Shown in pieces: positions 43,001 through 51,397 of a DNA stretch of 51,897 bases. The DNA is taken from the NCBI GenBank assembly GCA_051001975.1, contig JBPCMU010000041.1, positions 1 to 51,897 on the forward strand, read 5' to 3'. The notes under the pieces were generated by a model, which was given only the letters and a program-made list of their open reading frames with translations, made no database searches and was not told the origin of the DNA. The DNA comes from DATAEG01 sp051001975. GTDB lineage: Bacteria > Actinomycetota > Actinomycetes > Mycobacteriales > Jatrophihabitantaceae. Every line of letters begins with the position of its first letter. Position 1 is the stretch's first letter. A program made the translations under genes and the position numbers.

Positions 43001-44382
43001 CGCGGCACCCGGCAATCGACGCCGGGTTGCGGCGTGCTGGTCGATTCGCTGCTCGTCGGGTCGCTGACCGATCCGCTACCGGTCTTGGGCGTTGTCTTGG
43101 GCGTTGTCTTGGGCGTTGTCTTGGGCGTCGTCTTGGGGGTGGTCGGCGGCGTACTCGGCGTCGACTGGCCGGCGGGCTGACACTCCGGCAACTGCCGGCC
43201 GCGCAACCGCCGGATGATCGCGTCGGCGTCGCTGCGGTTGTTCGCGGTAATGCCGCTCTCGACCTGGTCGCGGGCTGCCTGGGTGAGATCGGTGACGTGC
43301 AGTGAGCTGCGCTCCACCACCCGGTAGACGTGCATGGGGCCGACCGAGGTGTTCACGCCGCGGAACACCGCGACCACGCTGCCCTTCCGCCCGACGAAGT
43401 ACTGGCTCTGCGTCCACACGTAGGTGCCGACGACGGCACCAGCCAACAGCACGACGATGAGCACCGGGATGGCCCAGGTACGCATCCGGGACGGACGCTT
43501 CGTATCGCTGCGCGACGCCGGGCGGCTCGGGCGGTTCAGCCCGGCGGCCCGGCCGGCCGGGCTCTCGTCGTCAGCGCTCTCGTCCTCGAGATCGACAACC
43601 GCGCCGGCCACCACCGGGACGTCGTCGCCGCCGCTGGCCGCATCCACCACGTCCGCGACGATCACCGTCACGTTGTCCGGCCCACCACCGCGCAACGCCA
43701 GGGCTACCAGCCGATCGGCGCAGTCCTGTGCGTCGCCGGTGGCCAGCTCCTCGAGCAGCGTCTCGGCGCGCACCACGTCGGACAGTCCGTCGGAGCACAG
43801 CAGGTATCGGTCCCCCTCGCGGGCTTCCCGGATGGACACGTCGGGCTCGACGTCGGCGCCGTTCAGGGCGCGCAGGATCACCGACTTGCGCGGGTGGTGA
43901 TTGGCTTCCTCAGCAGTGAGCCGGCCGGCGTCGACCAGGGACTGCACGTAGGTGTCGTCGTGGGTGATCTGGCTGAGCGCGCCCCCGCGCAGCATGTACG
44001 CGCGCGAGTCCCCGACGTGCACCAACCCGACCTTGGCACCGGCGAAGCGCAGCGCGGTCAGCGTGGTGCCCATGCCTTCGAGTTCCGGATGTGCTGCCAC
44101 CGCCGCGGCGAGAGTCTCGTTGGCCGACTTCACCGCTTCGCGCAGCGTGGTGATCAGGTCGTCGAGTTGGCGATCGTCGTCGAGGTACTCCACCTCGCCG
44201 ATCACCATCTTGCTGGCCACCTCGCCACCGGCGTGCCCGCCCATCCCGTCGGCAAGCGCGAGCAACCGCGGTCCCGCGTAGACGGAGTCCTCGTTGTTGC
44301 CCCGCACCAGCCCCTGGTCGGAGCGCACCGCGTAGCGAAGCGCCAGCGGAGGCGGCCCGACCGGGCGGCGAGGTTCGGTCAT
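42997..44382 (-). CDS. pstP: PP2C-family Ser/Thr phosphatase PstP
   Basis: 461 residues. PPM phosphatase motifs: RSDQGLVRGNNEDSVY, LLALADGMGGHAGGE (metal-binding Asp), VGDSRAYML, LCSDGLSDVV and GGPDNVTVIVADV. A transmembrane helix follows (WAIPVLIVVLLAGAVVGTYVW, near 310) and then an external domain. The C terminus is Thr/Pro-rich with five TPKT repeats. It reverses phosphorylation by PknB. ATG 44382 overlaps the fhaB stop (ATGA), and its own stop overlaps the rodA start (GTGA). Confidence 0.96.
   Translation of the reverse strand: MTEPRRPVGPPPLALRYAVRSDQGLVRGNNEDSVYAGPRLLALADGMGGHAGGEVASKMVIGEVEYLDDDRQLDDLITTLREAVKSANETLAAAVAAHPELEGMGTTLTALRFAGAKVGLVHVGDSRAYMLRGGALSQITHDDTYVQSLVDAGRLTAEEANHHPRKSVILRALNGADVEPDVSIREAREGDRYLLCSDGLSDVVRAETLLEELATGDAQDCADRLVALALRGGGPDNVTVIVADVVDAASGGDDVPVVAGAVVDLEDESADDESPAGRAAGLNRPSRPASRSDTKRPSRMRTWAIPVLIVVLLAGAVVGTYVWTQSQYFVGRKGSVVAVFRGVNTSVGPMHVYRVVERSSLHVTDLTQAARDQVESGITANNRSDADAIIRRLRGRQLPECQPAGQSTPSTPPTTPKTTPKTTPKTTPKTTPKTGSGSVSDPTSSESTSTPQPGVDCRVPR
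43082..43141 (-). repeat. 12-base tandem repeat encoding TPKT units in PstP tail
   Basis: Five 12-base units (GTCTTGGGCGTT on the plus strand, the fourth and fifth varying slightly) encode Thr-Pro-Lys-Thr five times in the extracytoplasmic tail of PstP. The first three units are identical. The copy number could change in frame. The stretch is flanked by other Thr, Pro and Ser residues. Confidence 0.9.
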
Positions 44383-44849
44383 CGCAGTTCCAAGACAGTC
44401 TGGCCGATACGAACGGGCACGCCCTGCTCGAGCGGAACGGGACCGGTCAGCCGCATCTGGCCGAGATAGGTGCCGTTGGTGGAGCCGAGATCGTCGACGT
44501 ACCAGACGTTGTCCTGCTGGCTGATCCGCGCGTGCCGGGTGCTCACGTAATCGTCGGAGAGCACCAGCGTGGAGTCGTCGGCCCGGCCGATCAGTACCGG
44601 CGCACCGGACAGCGGGATGCGGGTACCGGCCAGGCTGCCTTCGGTGACCACCAGATACCGCGGCGCGACCCTGGGCTGATTGGCCGGCGGCGCGGCACGG
44701 CGACGACGCGCCGGCGGCGGCAACGCGACGCGGTTCTGGCCCGCCGAGCGCAGGTCGGCACGCACCACGCGCACGGCGCCGTAGACGAATAGCCAGAGCA
44801 GCACCAGGAATGCGAATCGCATCACCTGGATGGCCAGCGGGGAGTTCAC
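44379..44849 (-). CDS. fhaB: FHA-domain protein FhaB (FipA)
   Basis: 156 residues. An N-terminal hydrophobic helix (AFLVLLWLFVYGAVRVV) anchors a linker and a C-terminal FHA domain: PVLIGRADDSTLVLSDDYVSTRHARI, YVDDLGSTNGTYL. The phosphothreonine-binding residues (R, S, H and N) are present. FhaB binds phosphorylated partners at the division site. GTG start at 44849. It overlaps pstP by ATGA and is 21 bases after the fhaA stop. Confidence 0.95.
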   Translation of the reverse strand: MNSPLAIQVMRFAFLVLLWLFVYGAVRVVRADLRSAGQNRVALPPPARRRRAAPPANQPRVAPRYLVVTEGSLAGTRIPLSGAPVLIGRADDSTLVLSDDYVSTRHARISQQDNVWYVDDLGSTNGTYLGQMRLTGPVPLEQGVPVRIGQTVLELR

Positions 44850-44870
44850 GCCGCTAGCCCACCGTGGACA

Positions 44871-45962
44871 TCATCGGACTTCCTGTTGGAAGACCAACCG
44901 GCTGTGTCCGACCCGCAGCACATCACCATGCTGCAGTTGGTGGCTGCCGACGAAGTGGCCGTTCACGGACGTGCCGTTGGTCGAGCCGAGGTCGTAGGCG
45001 ACGGCGTGCTGGCCGTCGAACTGCACGTCGACGTGCCGGCGCGAGACGCCCTGGTCGAGCAGTTGCAGGTCGCAGTCGTGACCGCGGCCGAGCAGGTTGC
45101 TGCCTTGGCGCAGCGCGAGGTGCTGATCGGTGCCATCGACGACAAGCCAGGCGTGCAGTTGCTGCTGGCGAGGCGGCGGGGGGGGCGGCTGGTATGGCGG
45201 CGGCGCGCTCTGCTGCTGTGCCCCGTTGCCGAACTGCGGCGGCGCCGCGTAGGCCGCAGCGCCCATCCCGGCCGGTGGCGCAGGCACCGGGGCACCGAAG
45301 CCGGCGCCCTGCTCGTACGGGTTGCCACCCTGCTCGTACGGGTTGCCACCCTGGTCGTACCCGCCGGCGCCTTGCGGCGCGGGGTAGCCCTGGCCCTGGT
45401 CGTAGGGGTTGCCGCCATGCGGCGGGCCCTGGCCGTACGGATCGTCGAACGGCGCCGGGCCGGCGGGGTCCGGATAACCCTGGCCGTGCAGGTCGCCGTT
45501 GGGGTTGAACGGGTGCGGATAGTCACCGGGCGCGGCGCCCTCCACCGCTGGCAGCGACAGCGAGTCGAACGGGCGGCGGCGCGGCGGCGCTTCGGACTCC
45601 ATCCGCGACGCGATGCCGAAGACACCCGTGTGCAGCGTCTCGTCGCGGTGCAGGTAGACCTCGATGTCGCCGACCGTCGTCCATCCATTCTGATCGAGGT
45701 TCTCCTGGACGAGCTCGGCGAGGGAGTTCGTCAGCTGGAGTTCCCACGGCGTCAGCCGGTCGTAGTCCGTCGCGGCGAGGCTGATCCGGTACCGGTTGGG
45801 TGCGAAGACCTTGCCGTTGCCCATCACGGCGCGCTTGTCGGAGGCCTCGCGCTGCAGCGCGTTCCCGATCTCGACTGGTTCGACCTGGCCCTTGAACACA
45901 CGGGCGAAGGCTGATCCGACCACCGACTCCAGTCGGCGCTCGAATCGTTGCGCCAGGCTCAC
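44871..45962 (-). CDS. fhaA: FHA-domain protein FhaA
   Basis: 363 residues. N-terminal DUF3662 domain (MSLAQRFERRLESVVGSAFARVFKG; VEIGNALQREASDKRAV), then a Gly/Pro/Tyr/Gln-rich linker with 7-residue GGNPYEQ repeats, then the FHA domain: NLLGRGHDCDLQLLDQGVSRRHVDV and LGSTNGTSVNGH. FhaA binds the pseudokinase MviN and PknB-phosphorylated targets to hold back late lipid II steps. GTG 45962 with GAGAGGAGC upstream. It is the first gene of the operon, so the promoter should be in 45963-46135. Confidence 0.96.
   Translation of the reverse strand: MSLAQRFERRLESVVGSAFARVFKGQVEPVEIGNALQREASDKRAVMGNGKVFAPNRYRISLAATDYDRLTPWELQLTNSLAELVQENLDQNGWTTVGDIEVYLHRDETLHTGVFGIASRMESEAPPRRRPFDSLSLPAVEGAAPGDYPHPFNPNGDLHGQGYPDPAGPAPFDDPYGQGPPHGGNPYDQGQGYPAPQGAGGYDQGGNPYEQGGNPYEQGAGFGAPVPAPPAGMGAAAYAAPPQFGNGAQQQSAPPPYQPPPPPPRQQQLHAWLVVDGTDQHLALRQGSNLLGRGHDCDLQLLDQGVSRRHVDVQFDGQHAVAYDLGSTNGTSVNGHFVGSHQLQHGDVLRVGHSRLVFQQEVR
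45307..45369 (-). repeat. 21-base tandem repeat in the FhaA linker
   Basis: Two identical 21-base units (45307-45327 and 45328-45348) and a diverged third encode the GGNPYEQ / GGNPYDQ linker repeats of FhaA. The linker is disordered and low complexity. Confidence 0.8.
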
Positions 45963-46135
45963 CAGTGCTCCTCTCGACGGAGTCGACGACCTGCGGTGTT
46001 ACCCGAATGGCAGGCAGCGGTCATCGGCGTGGTGGGTTCCACGCAGCCATGATGGTACTTGCGCCGCCCCGGGATCCCGTATTTGCCGTGCGCACACCGT
46101 GCTAGCCTGCGATGTCGCCGCGCACGTTGCGGTCG

Positions 46136-46218
46136 GGGCAAGTGGCGGAATGGCAGACGCGCACGGTTCAGGTCCGTGTGTCCGAAAGGACGTGGGGGTT
46201 CAACTCCCCCCTTGCCCA
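46136..46218 (+). tRNA. tRNA-Leu(CAG)
   Basis: 83-base class II tRNA. Acceptor GGGCAAG (46136-46142) pairs with CTTGCCC (46211-46217), discriminator A. Anticodon stem CACGG/CCGTG encloses TTCAGGT with anticodon CAG at 46169-46171. T-arm GGGGGTTCAACTCCCCC and a variable arm are clear. CCA is not encoded. A weak -10 (TAGCCT, 46103-46108) lies upstream. A tRNA-Leu beside fhaA is also seen in mycobacteria. Confidence 0.95.
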
Positions 46219-46219
46219 C

Positions 46220-47029
46220 CTAGCACCTCCCATCGTCGGCCAGCGGATCGGTCGCCAACGGCCGGCCCGGCCGGCTCCCGTGCCTGATGAACCACTCGTA
46301 TCGGAAGACGCGCTGGAAGACCGGCCGCGGCAGCCGGAGGAACCAGGACACGGTGCGGTCTGCCGGTCCTCCCTGCTGCGAGGCGTGCGCCTTGAGGGCG
46401 GCTCGCTTCCGATCGATCTGACCGAGCACGTCGACCCGGTGGGTGAGCAGGGCGGGATCGGCAAACGACGCGGCAAGTGCACGACGGGAGAAGCCGTCCG
46501 GCAAGCCCGGGACCCACTCGACGAACCTGACTGCCCGGAGCAGGGCGCGCCGGTCGACGGTCGCCTCGAGGACGACTGGTGTCCGGGCGAGCTTCGCGGC
46601 GGCGAGCCCTACCCGGTGAACTTGTACGTGGTCGGGATGGCCGTACCCGCCTGCGGCGTCGTAAACGGTGAGGACATCGGCGCTTTCCTCCTCGAGCACA
46701 GCGGCGAGACGAGCGGCGGCGGATGCCACGTCGGCCGTCGCGAAGGATCCGGGCGCCGGTGCCGAGCCGGTGTGCCAGCCCGAGTCTGGGAAGCCGAGAA
46801 ACACGATCCGGTCGAGACCGAGTGCCTCGCCGGCCCGGCCCAGCTCGGCTCGCCTGATCTCCGCCAACGAGCTTGTTCCGGTCCGCCAGGCATCGGTCAG
46901 GCCGGCCTCGCCGTCGGTAGCCACCACGAGCACTACCCGGTGACGCTCGGCATGCCAGCGGGCGATGCTACCGCCGGTGAGCAAGGCCTCATCGTCGGGG
47001 TGGGCGTGGAAGCAGACCACGGTGCTCAC
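46220..47029 (-). CDS. PIG-L/LmbE-family deacetylase
   Basis: 269 residues. Zinc motif FHAHPDDEALLTGG (AHPDDE) near the N terminus, and the second His pair in GYGHPDHVQVHRVG. The family removes acetyl groups from N-acetylglucosamine-linked substrates, as in GlcNAc-phosphatidylinositol, mycothiol precursors and glycopeptide intermediates. GTG start at 47029, 4 bases inside the GT4 stop (ATGA/GTGA-type overlap), which pairs it with a glycosyltransferase. The stop is 2 bases from the tRNA-Leu 3' end. The true substrate is not evident. Confidence 0.9.
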   Translation of the reverse strand: MSTVVCFHAHPDDEALLTGGSIARWHAERHRVVLVVATDGEAGLTDAWRTGTSSLAEIRRAELGRAGEALGLDRIVFLGFPDSGWHTGSAPAPGSFATADVASAAARLAAVLEEESADVLTVYDAAGGYGHPDHVQVHRVGLAAAKLARTPVVLEATVDRRALLRAVRFVEWVPGLPDGFSRRALAASFADPALLTHRVDVLGQIDRKRAALKAHASQQGGPADRTVSWFLRLPRPVFQRVFRYEWFIRHGSRPGRPLATDPLADDGRC

Positions 47030-48129
47030 GACCGGACCCGAGCGGTCAGGGCCGAGGCACGCAGGTAAAGCTCAGCGCACGCGGACAATACGTCCGGCCA
47101 TGTCACCGACGGCGCCGTCGCGAGGTTGTGCGCCCGGATCCGCTCGCGCATCGGACCGTCGCGGGTCAAGGCGACCAGCGCGTCCACCATCCCGGCATCG
47201 TCGGCGGCGATCAACCCGTTGACTCCGTGCTCGATGAAGTCGACAACTCCGGTGGCCGAGCGAGCTACCACAGGCAACCCGGCGCAGCGCGCTTCCAGAG
47301 CAGCGATGCCGAAGGACTCAAGCGTGGCCGGCGCGACATAGATGTCGCTGTCTGCCAGCTGAGTCCGGACTCCGGCCCGCGATGCCGCTCCCGGCGCCGA
47401 GACCCAGTCGGCCAATGCTGTGCGGGCGATCGTGGTGCGAACCGATGCCAGCAACGGTCCGTCTCCGAGAAGTGTGGCGCGTACCTCCACCGATGCCGGG
47501 ACGGCGCGGCGAACCGCCCGCAACATCGCCAGCAATGCCGTAGGCCGTTTTCGCCTGCTCATCCGCATCACGCTGCAGAGGGCGACGCCTGCGTGCTCGC
47601 CGCTGACAGAGGCCCGCCACCAGGCTGCTTCCACCCCGTTCGGAACGATATCGACCTCGCCGCCGACTATCGAGCGCAACGGCTCCGCGGCCGCCTGACT
47701 GACCGCCGACCATGCGATGGGCCAGCCTCCCCATCCGGAGAGTGCGTGCGCGCCACGGAAGATCGGCATCGCGTAGGCCCACAGTGAATGCAAGGTCATC
47801 GCCACCGGAGTGCCGGCCCGGACTGCCCGCGCAGCACTGGCGTAGGCGAGTGGAGAGAAGGTCGATGCGTGCACGTGCACGACATCCGCCCGGGTGAGAG
47901 GCAGGTCGGCCAACCCGGTCGCGCCTGTCCGATATCGGATCGATCCGGGTGCTGCCCGACCCGGGTCCGGCCGGTACACGGTCAGGTCGAGGTCGGCGGG
48001 GCCGGGCACGCCAGTGAGGATCGCCACGTCATGGCCCGATGCGCGCTGGCGTACTGCCAGGTCGTGCACCTGCCGCTCGATCCCCCCCATCCGCGGGAGG
48101 TAGCAGTCGGTTACATGAAGGATGCGCAT
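47026..48129 (-). CDS. Glycosyltransferase family 4
   Basis: 367 residues with the GT-B fold. N-terminal signature MRILHVTDCYLPRMGGIERQV, the GG loop that binds the acceptor. C-terminal donor-site motif SFGIAALEARCAGLPVVARSATG with the conserved Glu. It probably uses a nucleotide sugar. Overlap with the PIG-L gene suggests the two form a pathway, such as making a de-N-acetylated glycoside like those in mycothiol or lipid synthesis, but the first mycothiol enzyme MshA is larger (about 430-480 residues). Confidence 0.9.
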   Translation of the reverse strand: MRILHVTDCYLPRMGGIERQVHDLAVRQRASGHDVAILTGVPGPADLDLTVYRPDPGRAAPGSIRYRTGATGLADLPLTRADVVHVHASTFSPLAYASAARAVRAGTPVAMTLHSLWAYAMPIFRGAHALSGWGGWPIAWSAVSQAAAEPLRSIVGGEVDIVPNGVEAAWWRASVSGEHAGVALCSVMRMSRRKRPTALLAMLRAVRRAVPASVEVRATLLGDGPLLASVRTTIARTALADWVSAPGAASRAGVRTQLADSDIYVAPATLESFGIAALEARCAGLPVVARSATGVVDFIEHGVNGLIAADDAGMVDALVALTRDGPMRERIRAHNLATAPSVTWPDVLSACAELYLRASALTARVRS

Positions 48130-48134
48130 GCGCC

Positions 48135-49037
48135 TCAGCGCACCTGAGCAGTACGTGCATCCGGATGAGGGGAAATCGCAGCGTCATCTCCGGTGCGGTT
48201 GCGGGTCAGCTGCACGACAGCTAGCACCAGAAGAGCCAGTATCAGGCAGAGCGTGGCACCGGACAGCGGCCCTCGGTTGATGCGCTCGTCGTAGACCAAG
48301 ACCCCGATGACGATGCTCAGCAGCGGGTCGACGGTCGCGATCGCGGGCAGGCTCGCCGAAAGCGGCCCGGCCTGGAAGGCGACCTGGGTAAGCAGCACGC
48401 CGAGCGCGCCGCAGACCAGCACCGCATACAGCTGCCAGGCGCCCAGGACCGCAAGTGGCCCGTGCGCTGCCACCATGTCAGAGAGGCCCTTGAGCAACGC
48501 GGCGGTTCCGGCGTACAGCGCGCCCACAGCAACGCCGATCAGTGGAGCGGCAGACCTGCCGCTGCCCCGCGAACGGCCCCAGATGGTGAAGCCAGCGACC
48601 AGCACCAGGCCGACAACGGCCGCGGCAAACGCCGGGTACCGGTCGGCAGTGGTCGGCGCAGATACCGGGGTGACCCCGGCAAGCAACACCAGCCCGACAA
48701 GAGCGAGGGTGAGCACACCACCCCACCACAATTCCGACCTTCCGACGCAGCCGCGCAGGAGGAGAGCCACCAGCAGGCTGAACAGCAGGATCGACTGGAC
48801 TACTGCCAGCGATCCGAAATGCAGCGCCAGCACCTGCAGGGTCAGTCCGACGCCGTCCGCTGCCATGCCCAGCAGCCATAGCCACTGGCCGGCCAACGAC
48901 CGCAACCACTGGCCGAACCCGCTCAGCGTCGAGTCCAACGGCGCCGACCTGGTCGCACTGCGGTGCTTGGCGGCGCTCGACACAGCAAAAGCGGTCGCCG
49001 CCAGCAGCGCCAGCCCGGTGACCATCCACCCTTGCAT
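48135..49037 (-). CDS. EamA/DMT-family transporter
   Basis: 300 residues with about ten short membrane helices in two repeats, each ending near a Pro/Gly-rich helix, for example GALGVLLTQVAFQAGPLSASLPAI and DPLLSIVIGVLVYDE. Such small exporters carry metabolites or amino acids; some related proteins have been proposed as undecaprenyl-phosphate flippases. ATG 49037, 5 bases before the GT4 start on the same strand (the GT4 start is 48129). A cytoplasmic Arg-rich tail follows. Substrate unknown. Confidence 0.85.
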   Translation of the reverse strand: MQGWMVTGLALLAATAFAVSSAAKHRSATRSAPLDSTLSGFGQWLRSLAGQWLWLLGMAADGVGLTLQVLALHFGSLAVVQSILLFSLLVALLLRGCVGRSELWWGGVLTLALVGLVLLAGVTPVSAPTTADRYPAFAAAVVGLVLVAGFTIWGRSRGSGRSAAPLIGVAVGALYAGTAALLKGLSDMVAAHGPLAVLGAWQLYAVLVCGALGVLLTQVAFQAGPLSASLPAIATVDPLLSIVIGVLVYDERINRGPLSGATLCLILALLVLAVVQLTRNRTGDDAAISPHPDARTAQVR

Positions 49038-49202
49038 TTGATGCCTCCGCTTTCGACGCGGGAAACGCCAACGTCCACCGTGCTCCGCCGCTCGTGTCAG
49101 GACGATGAGTGACCATGCGCCGGGCTACGACGACCGCGCCCACCCCGGCGGTACGGGATGGGCGCTGCGCGTCTCTCGGAGCTGAGACCGCGGGGACCTT
49201 CT

Positions 49203-50009
49203 TCAGCGGGCGGTGGCGCGGCGGTACTGCCAGTTGGCCAGCGGCGCGAAGACCAGCAATACCGCGACCGCCCAGATCAGCGTGTAGTAAGTGGCGTGGT
49301 TCAGCGCCCAGCCCTCCGGGCGTGGTGTGCCTTCCGGAATGTTGCCGAACAGCACCCGCGCAGATTGGGTCACCGACGACACCGGGTTCCACTCCGCGAA
49401 GGCACGCAGCGGCCCAGGCAGCGTGCTCAACGGGACGAACGTGTTGGCCACGAACGTGAGCGGGAAGATGATCATGAACGAGGCGTTGTTCACCACTTCG
49501 GGGCTGGGCACCAACATGCCGACCCAGGCCATCACCCACGAGATCGCGTAGGCGAACACCAGCAGAACAAGGAAGCCACCGATCGCATCGAGCACGGACG
49601 TGCGGATCCGCCAACCGACCAGCAGGCCGGTCAGGGACATCACGACCAGCACGATGAGGTTGTTGACCACATCGGACAGCGTGCGCCCGGTGAGCACCGC
49701 CGACGGCGACATCGGCAACGACCGGAAGCGGTCGATGATGCCCTTCTTGACGTCATCAGCGAGGCCTGCGCCGGTGATCGTCGCACCGAACACCACTGTC
49801 TGCGCGAAGATGCCGGCGATGAGGAATTCGCGATACCCCTTGGCGCCGCCGCTGCCGTTGATCGCGCCGCCGAAGACGTAGGCGAACAGCAGCACGAACA
49901 TGATCGGCGACAGCGTGGTGAACACCAGCAGGTCGGGCACCCGCTTGATCTTGATGAGGTTTCGCTTGGCGACGACCATCCCGTCGGACACCGCAGTCGC
50001 GACACTCAT
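49203..50009 (-). CDS. ABC-2 type transporter permease (DrrB-like)
   Basis: 268 residues with six membrane helices and the ABC-2 motif FPLTFVANTFVPLSTLPGPLRAFAEWNPVSSV. N-terminal VAKRNLIKIKRVPDLLVF is typical of DrrB-type permeases that pair with a daunorubicin-resistance ATPase. ATG 50009 overlaps the ATPase stop (ATGA). It likely exports a hydrophobic drug or lipid. The true cargo is not known. Confidence 0.93.
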   Translation of the reverse strand: MSVATAVSDGMVVAKRNLIKIKRVPDLLVFTTLSPIMFVLLFAYVFGGAINGSGGAKGYREFLIAGIFAQTVVFGATITGAGLADDVKKGIIDRFRSLPMSPSAVLTGRTLSDVVNNLIVLVVMSLTGLLVGWRIRTSVLDAIGGFLVLLVFAYAISWVMAWVGMLVPSPEVVNNASFMIIFPLTFVANTFVPLSTLPGPLRAFAEWNPVSSVTQSARVLFGNIPEGTPRPEGWALNHATYYTLIWAVAVLLVFAPLANWQYRRATAR

Positions 50010-50983
50010 GACGTCTTCTCCTTGCTGTCGTCGGCGCCGCCTTCTTCGGCGGCATGCCCGGTCAGGATGAGGAACGCGTCGTCCAGGGTCGGGCGTCGCA
50101 GTCCTACGTCATCGAGTGGGATCGACTCGGCATCCAGCCGACGCAATGCTTCGGTGAGCACCTTCGCGCCGCCGGAGACCGGCATCTTCAGCGAGCGGCG
50201 ACCCTCTTCGACGCTCACCTTGCCGATGCCGAGCGGCTCGAGTACCTGTTGCGCGGCGACCAGCTGGCTGGCGTCGGTCAACGTGATCTCGATTCGCTCC
50301 CCGCCGACCTGCGCCTTGAGCTCGTCGGAGGTGCCGGTCGCGATCACCTTCCCGTGATCGATCACCACGATGTCGTCGGCGAGCAGGTCAGCCTCCTCGA
50401 GATACTGGGTCGTCAGCAGCAGCGATGTGCCACCGGCGACCAGACCCTGGATGACCTCCCACATTTCGGTGCGGCTGCGCGGGTCCAGCCCCGTCGTCGG
50501 CTCGTCGAGGAACAGCACCGGCGGCTGCGCGACTAAGGCGCCGGCCAGGTCGAGACGCCGGCGCATGCCGCCGGAGTACGTCTTGACCGGACGGTCCGCG
50601 GCATCCTCCAACCGGAACTGCGCGAGCAGCTCGCGCGACCGTTCTCGCGACTTCGCGCGGCCCAGGTGATACAGCCGACCCACCATGTCGAGGTTCTCGT
50701 AGCCGGTCAGGTACTCGTCGACTGCCGCGTACTGACCGGACACTCCGATCGCACTACGCACCTGCGCCGGGTGGGCCAGCACGTCGATGCCGGCCACCTG
50801 AGCGGTACCGGCGTCCGGCCGGATCAGGGTGGTGAGGATCCGCACCGCCGTCGTCTTGCCGGCACCGTTCGGGCCGAGCAGACCAAGCACGGTGCCCTCC
50901 GGCACCGCAAGGTCGATGCCGTCGAGTGCTTTCACTTTGCCGTAGTGCTTGACGAGCCCTTCGGCGATGACCGCATTGGTCAC
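50006..50983 (-). CDS. ABC transporter ATPase (DrrA-like)
   Basis: 325 residues. Walker A GPNGAGKTTAVRIL, Q loop, signature YSGGMRRRLDLAGALV, Walker B VLFLDEPTTGLDPRSR, and switch His in LLTTQYLEEADLL. The C terminus carries the DrrA extension (DVGLRRPTLDDAFLILTGHAAEE). GTG 50983 with GAGGAGCAG upstream. First gene of the drrAB-type operon, directly downstream of the operator at 51001-51034. Confidence 0.95.
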   Translation of the reverse strand: MTNAVIAEGLVKHYGKVKALDGIDLAVPEGTVLGLLGPNGAGKTTAVRILTTLIRPDAGTAQVAGIDVLAHPAQVRSAIGVSGQYAAVDEYLTGYENLDMVGRLYHLGRAKSRERSRELLAQFRLEDAADRPVKTYSGGMRRRLDLAGALVAQPPVLFLDEPTTGLDPRSRTEMWEVIQGLVAGGTSLLLTTQYLEEADLLADDIVVIDHGKVIATGTSDELKAQVGGERIEITLTDASQLVAAQQVLEPLGIGKVSVEEGRRSLKMPVSGGAKVLTEALRRLDAESIPLDDVGLRRPTLDDAFLILTGHAAEEGGADDSKEKTS

Positions 50984-51000
50984 GTCTCTGCTCCTCTTCG

Positions 51001-51056
51001 CGTTATATCGCGTTTTGGTAGACGCGATATAACGTGATCTGATGTCGGATTGTCAA
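51001..51056 (-). promoter_or_regulatory. Promoter and inverted-repeat operator of the drrAB-type operon
   Basis: On the minus strand TTGACA (51056-51051) and TTATAT (51032-51027) are 18 bases apart, a strong housekeeping promoter. Overlapping the -10 and running to 51001 is a perfect 13-bp inverted repeat, CGTTATATCGCGT (51001-51013) with its complement at 51022-51034, spacer 8. Its place fits a repressor of TetR or PadR type, common near drug ABC exporters. No such regulator gene is intact next to it. Confidence 0.75.
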
Positions 51057-51397
51057 GCTTGCACCGGCGACAGTGACACAGCCTCCGGACATCGCGCACC
51101 GAATTACCTCTCAGCGAACACGCGACGGAAAGCTGGGATGCGCCGATCTGTGGTCAGCGGAAGCGCCGGAAGCCGATCACGCGGGCTGCGGACCGGGCTG
51201 GTCGTCCGCGGGGGAAGGGACGTCGAATTCTTCGCCGTCGATCATCAGCCGGCTCGAGTAGGCCCCGCTCGAAGTGGAGAACTGACCGGAGCCGTCGACC
51301 GGATGGTCCACCCACGAATGTTGAACGTGTCCTCGCCGACCCTCGGCTGGACCGAAGCCGCCGTTCGCTGGGCCGGCTCTGTTGCTGTGTTCCTCCG
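51057..51397. other. Intergenic region with a possible coding remnant
   Basis: No intact gene is supported. On the minus strand, a frame ending at a stop at 51177-51179 reads GAYSSRLMIDGEEFDVPSP followed by an acidic Pro-rich tail. Its GC-rich third positions look like coding DNA, but it has no start before it meets the end of the HNH gene. It may be the C-terminal end of a gene disrupted when the HNH gene arrived. The plus-strand 150-residue open frame over this region has no recognisable similarity and I do not call it. Confidence 0.3.
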
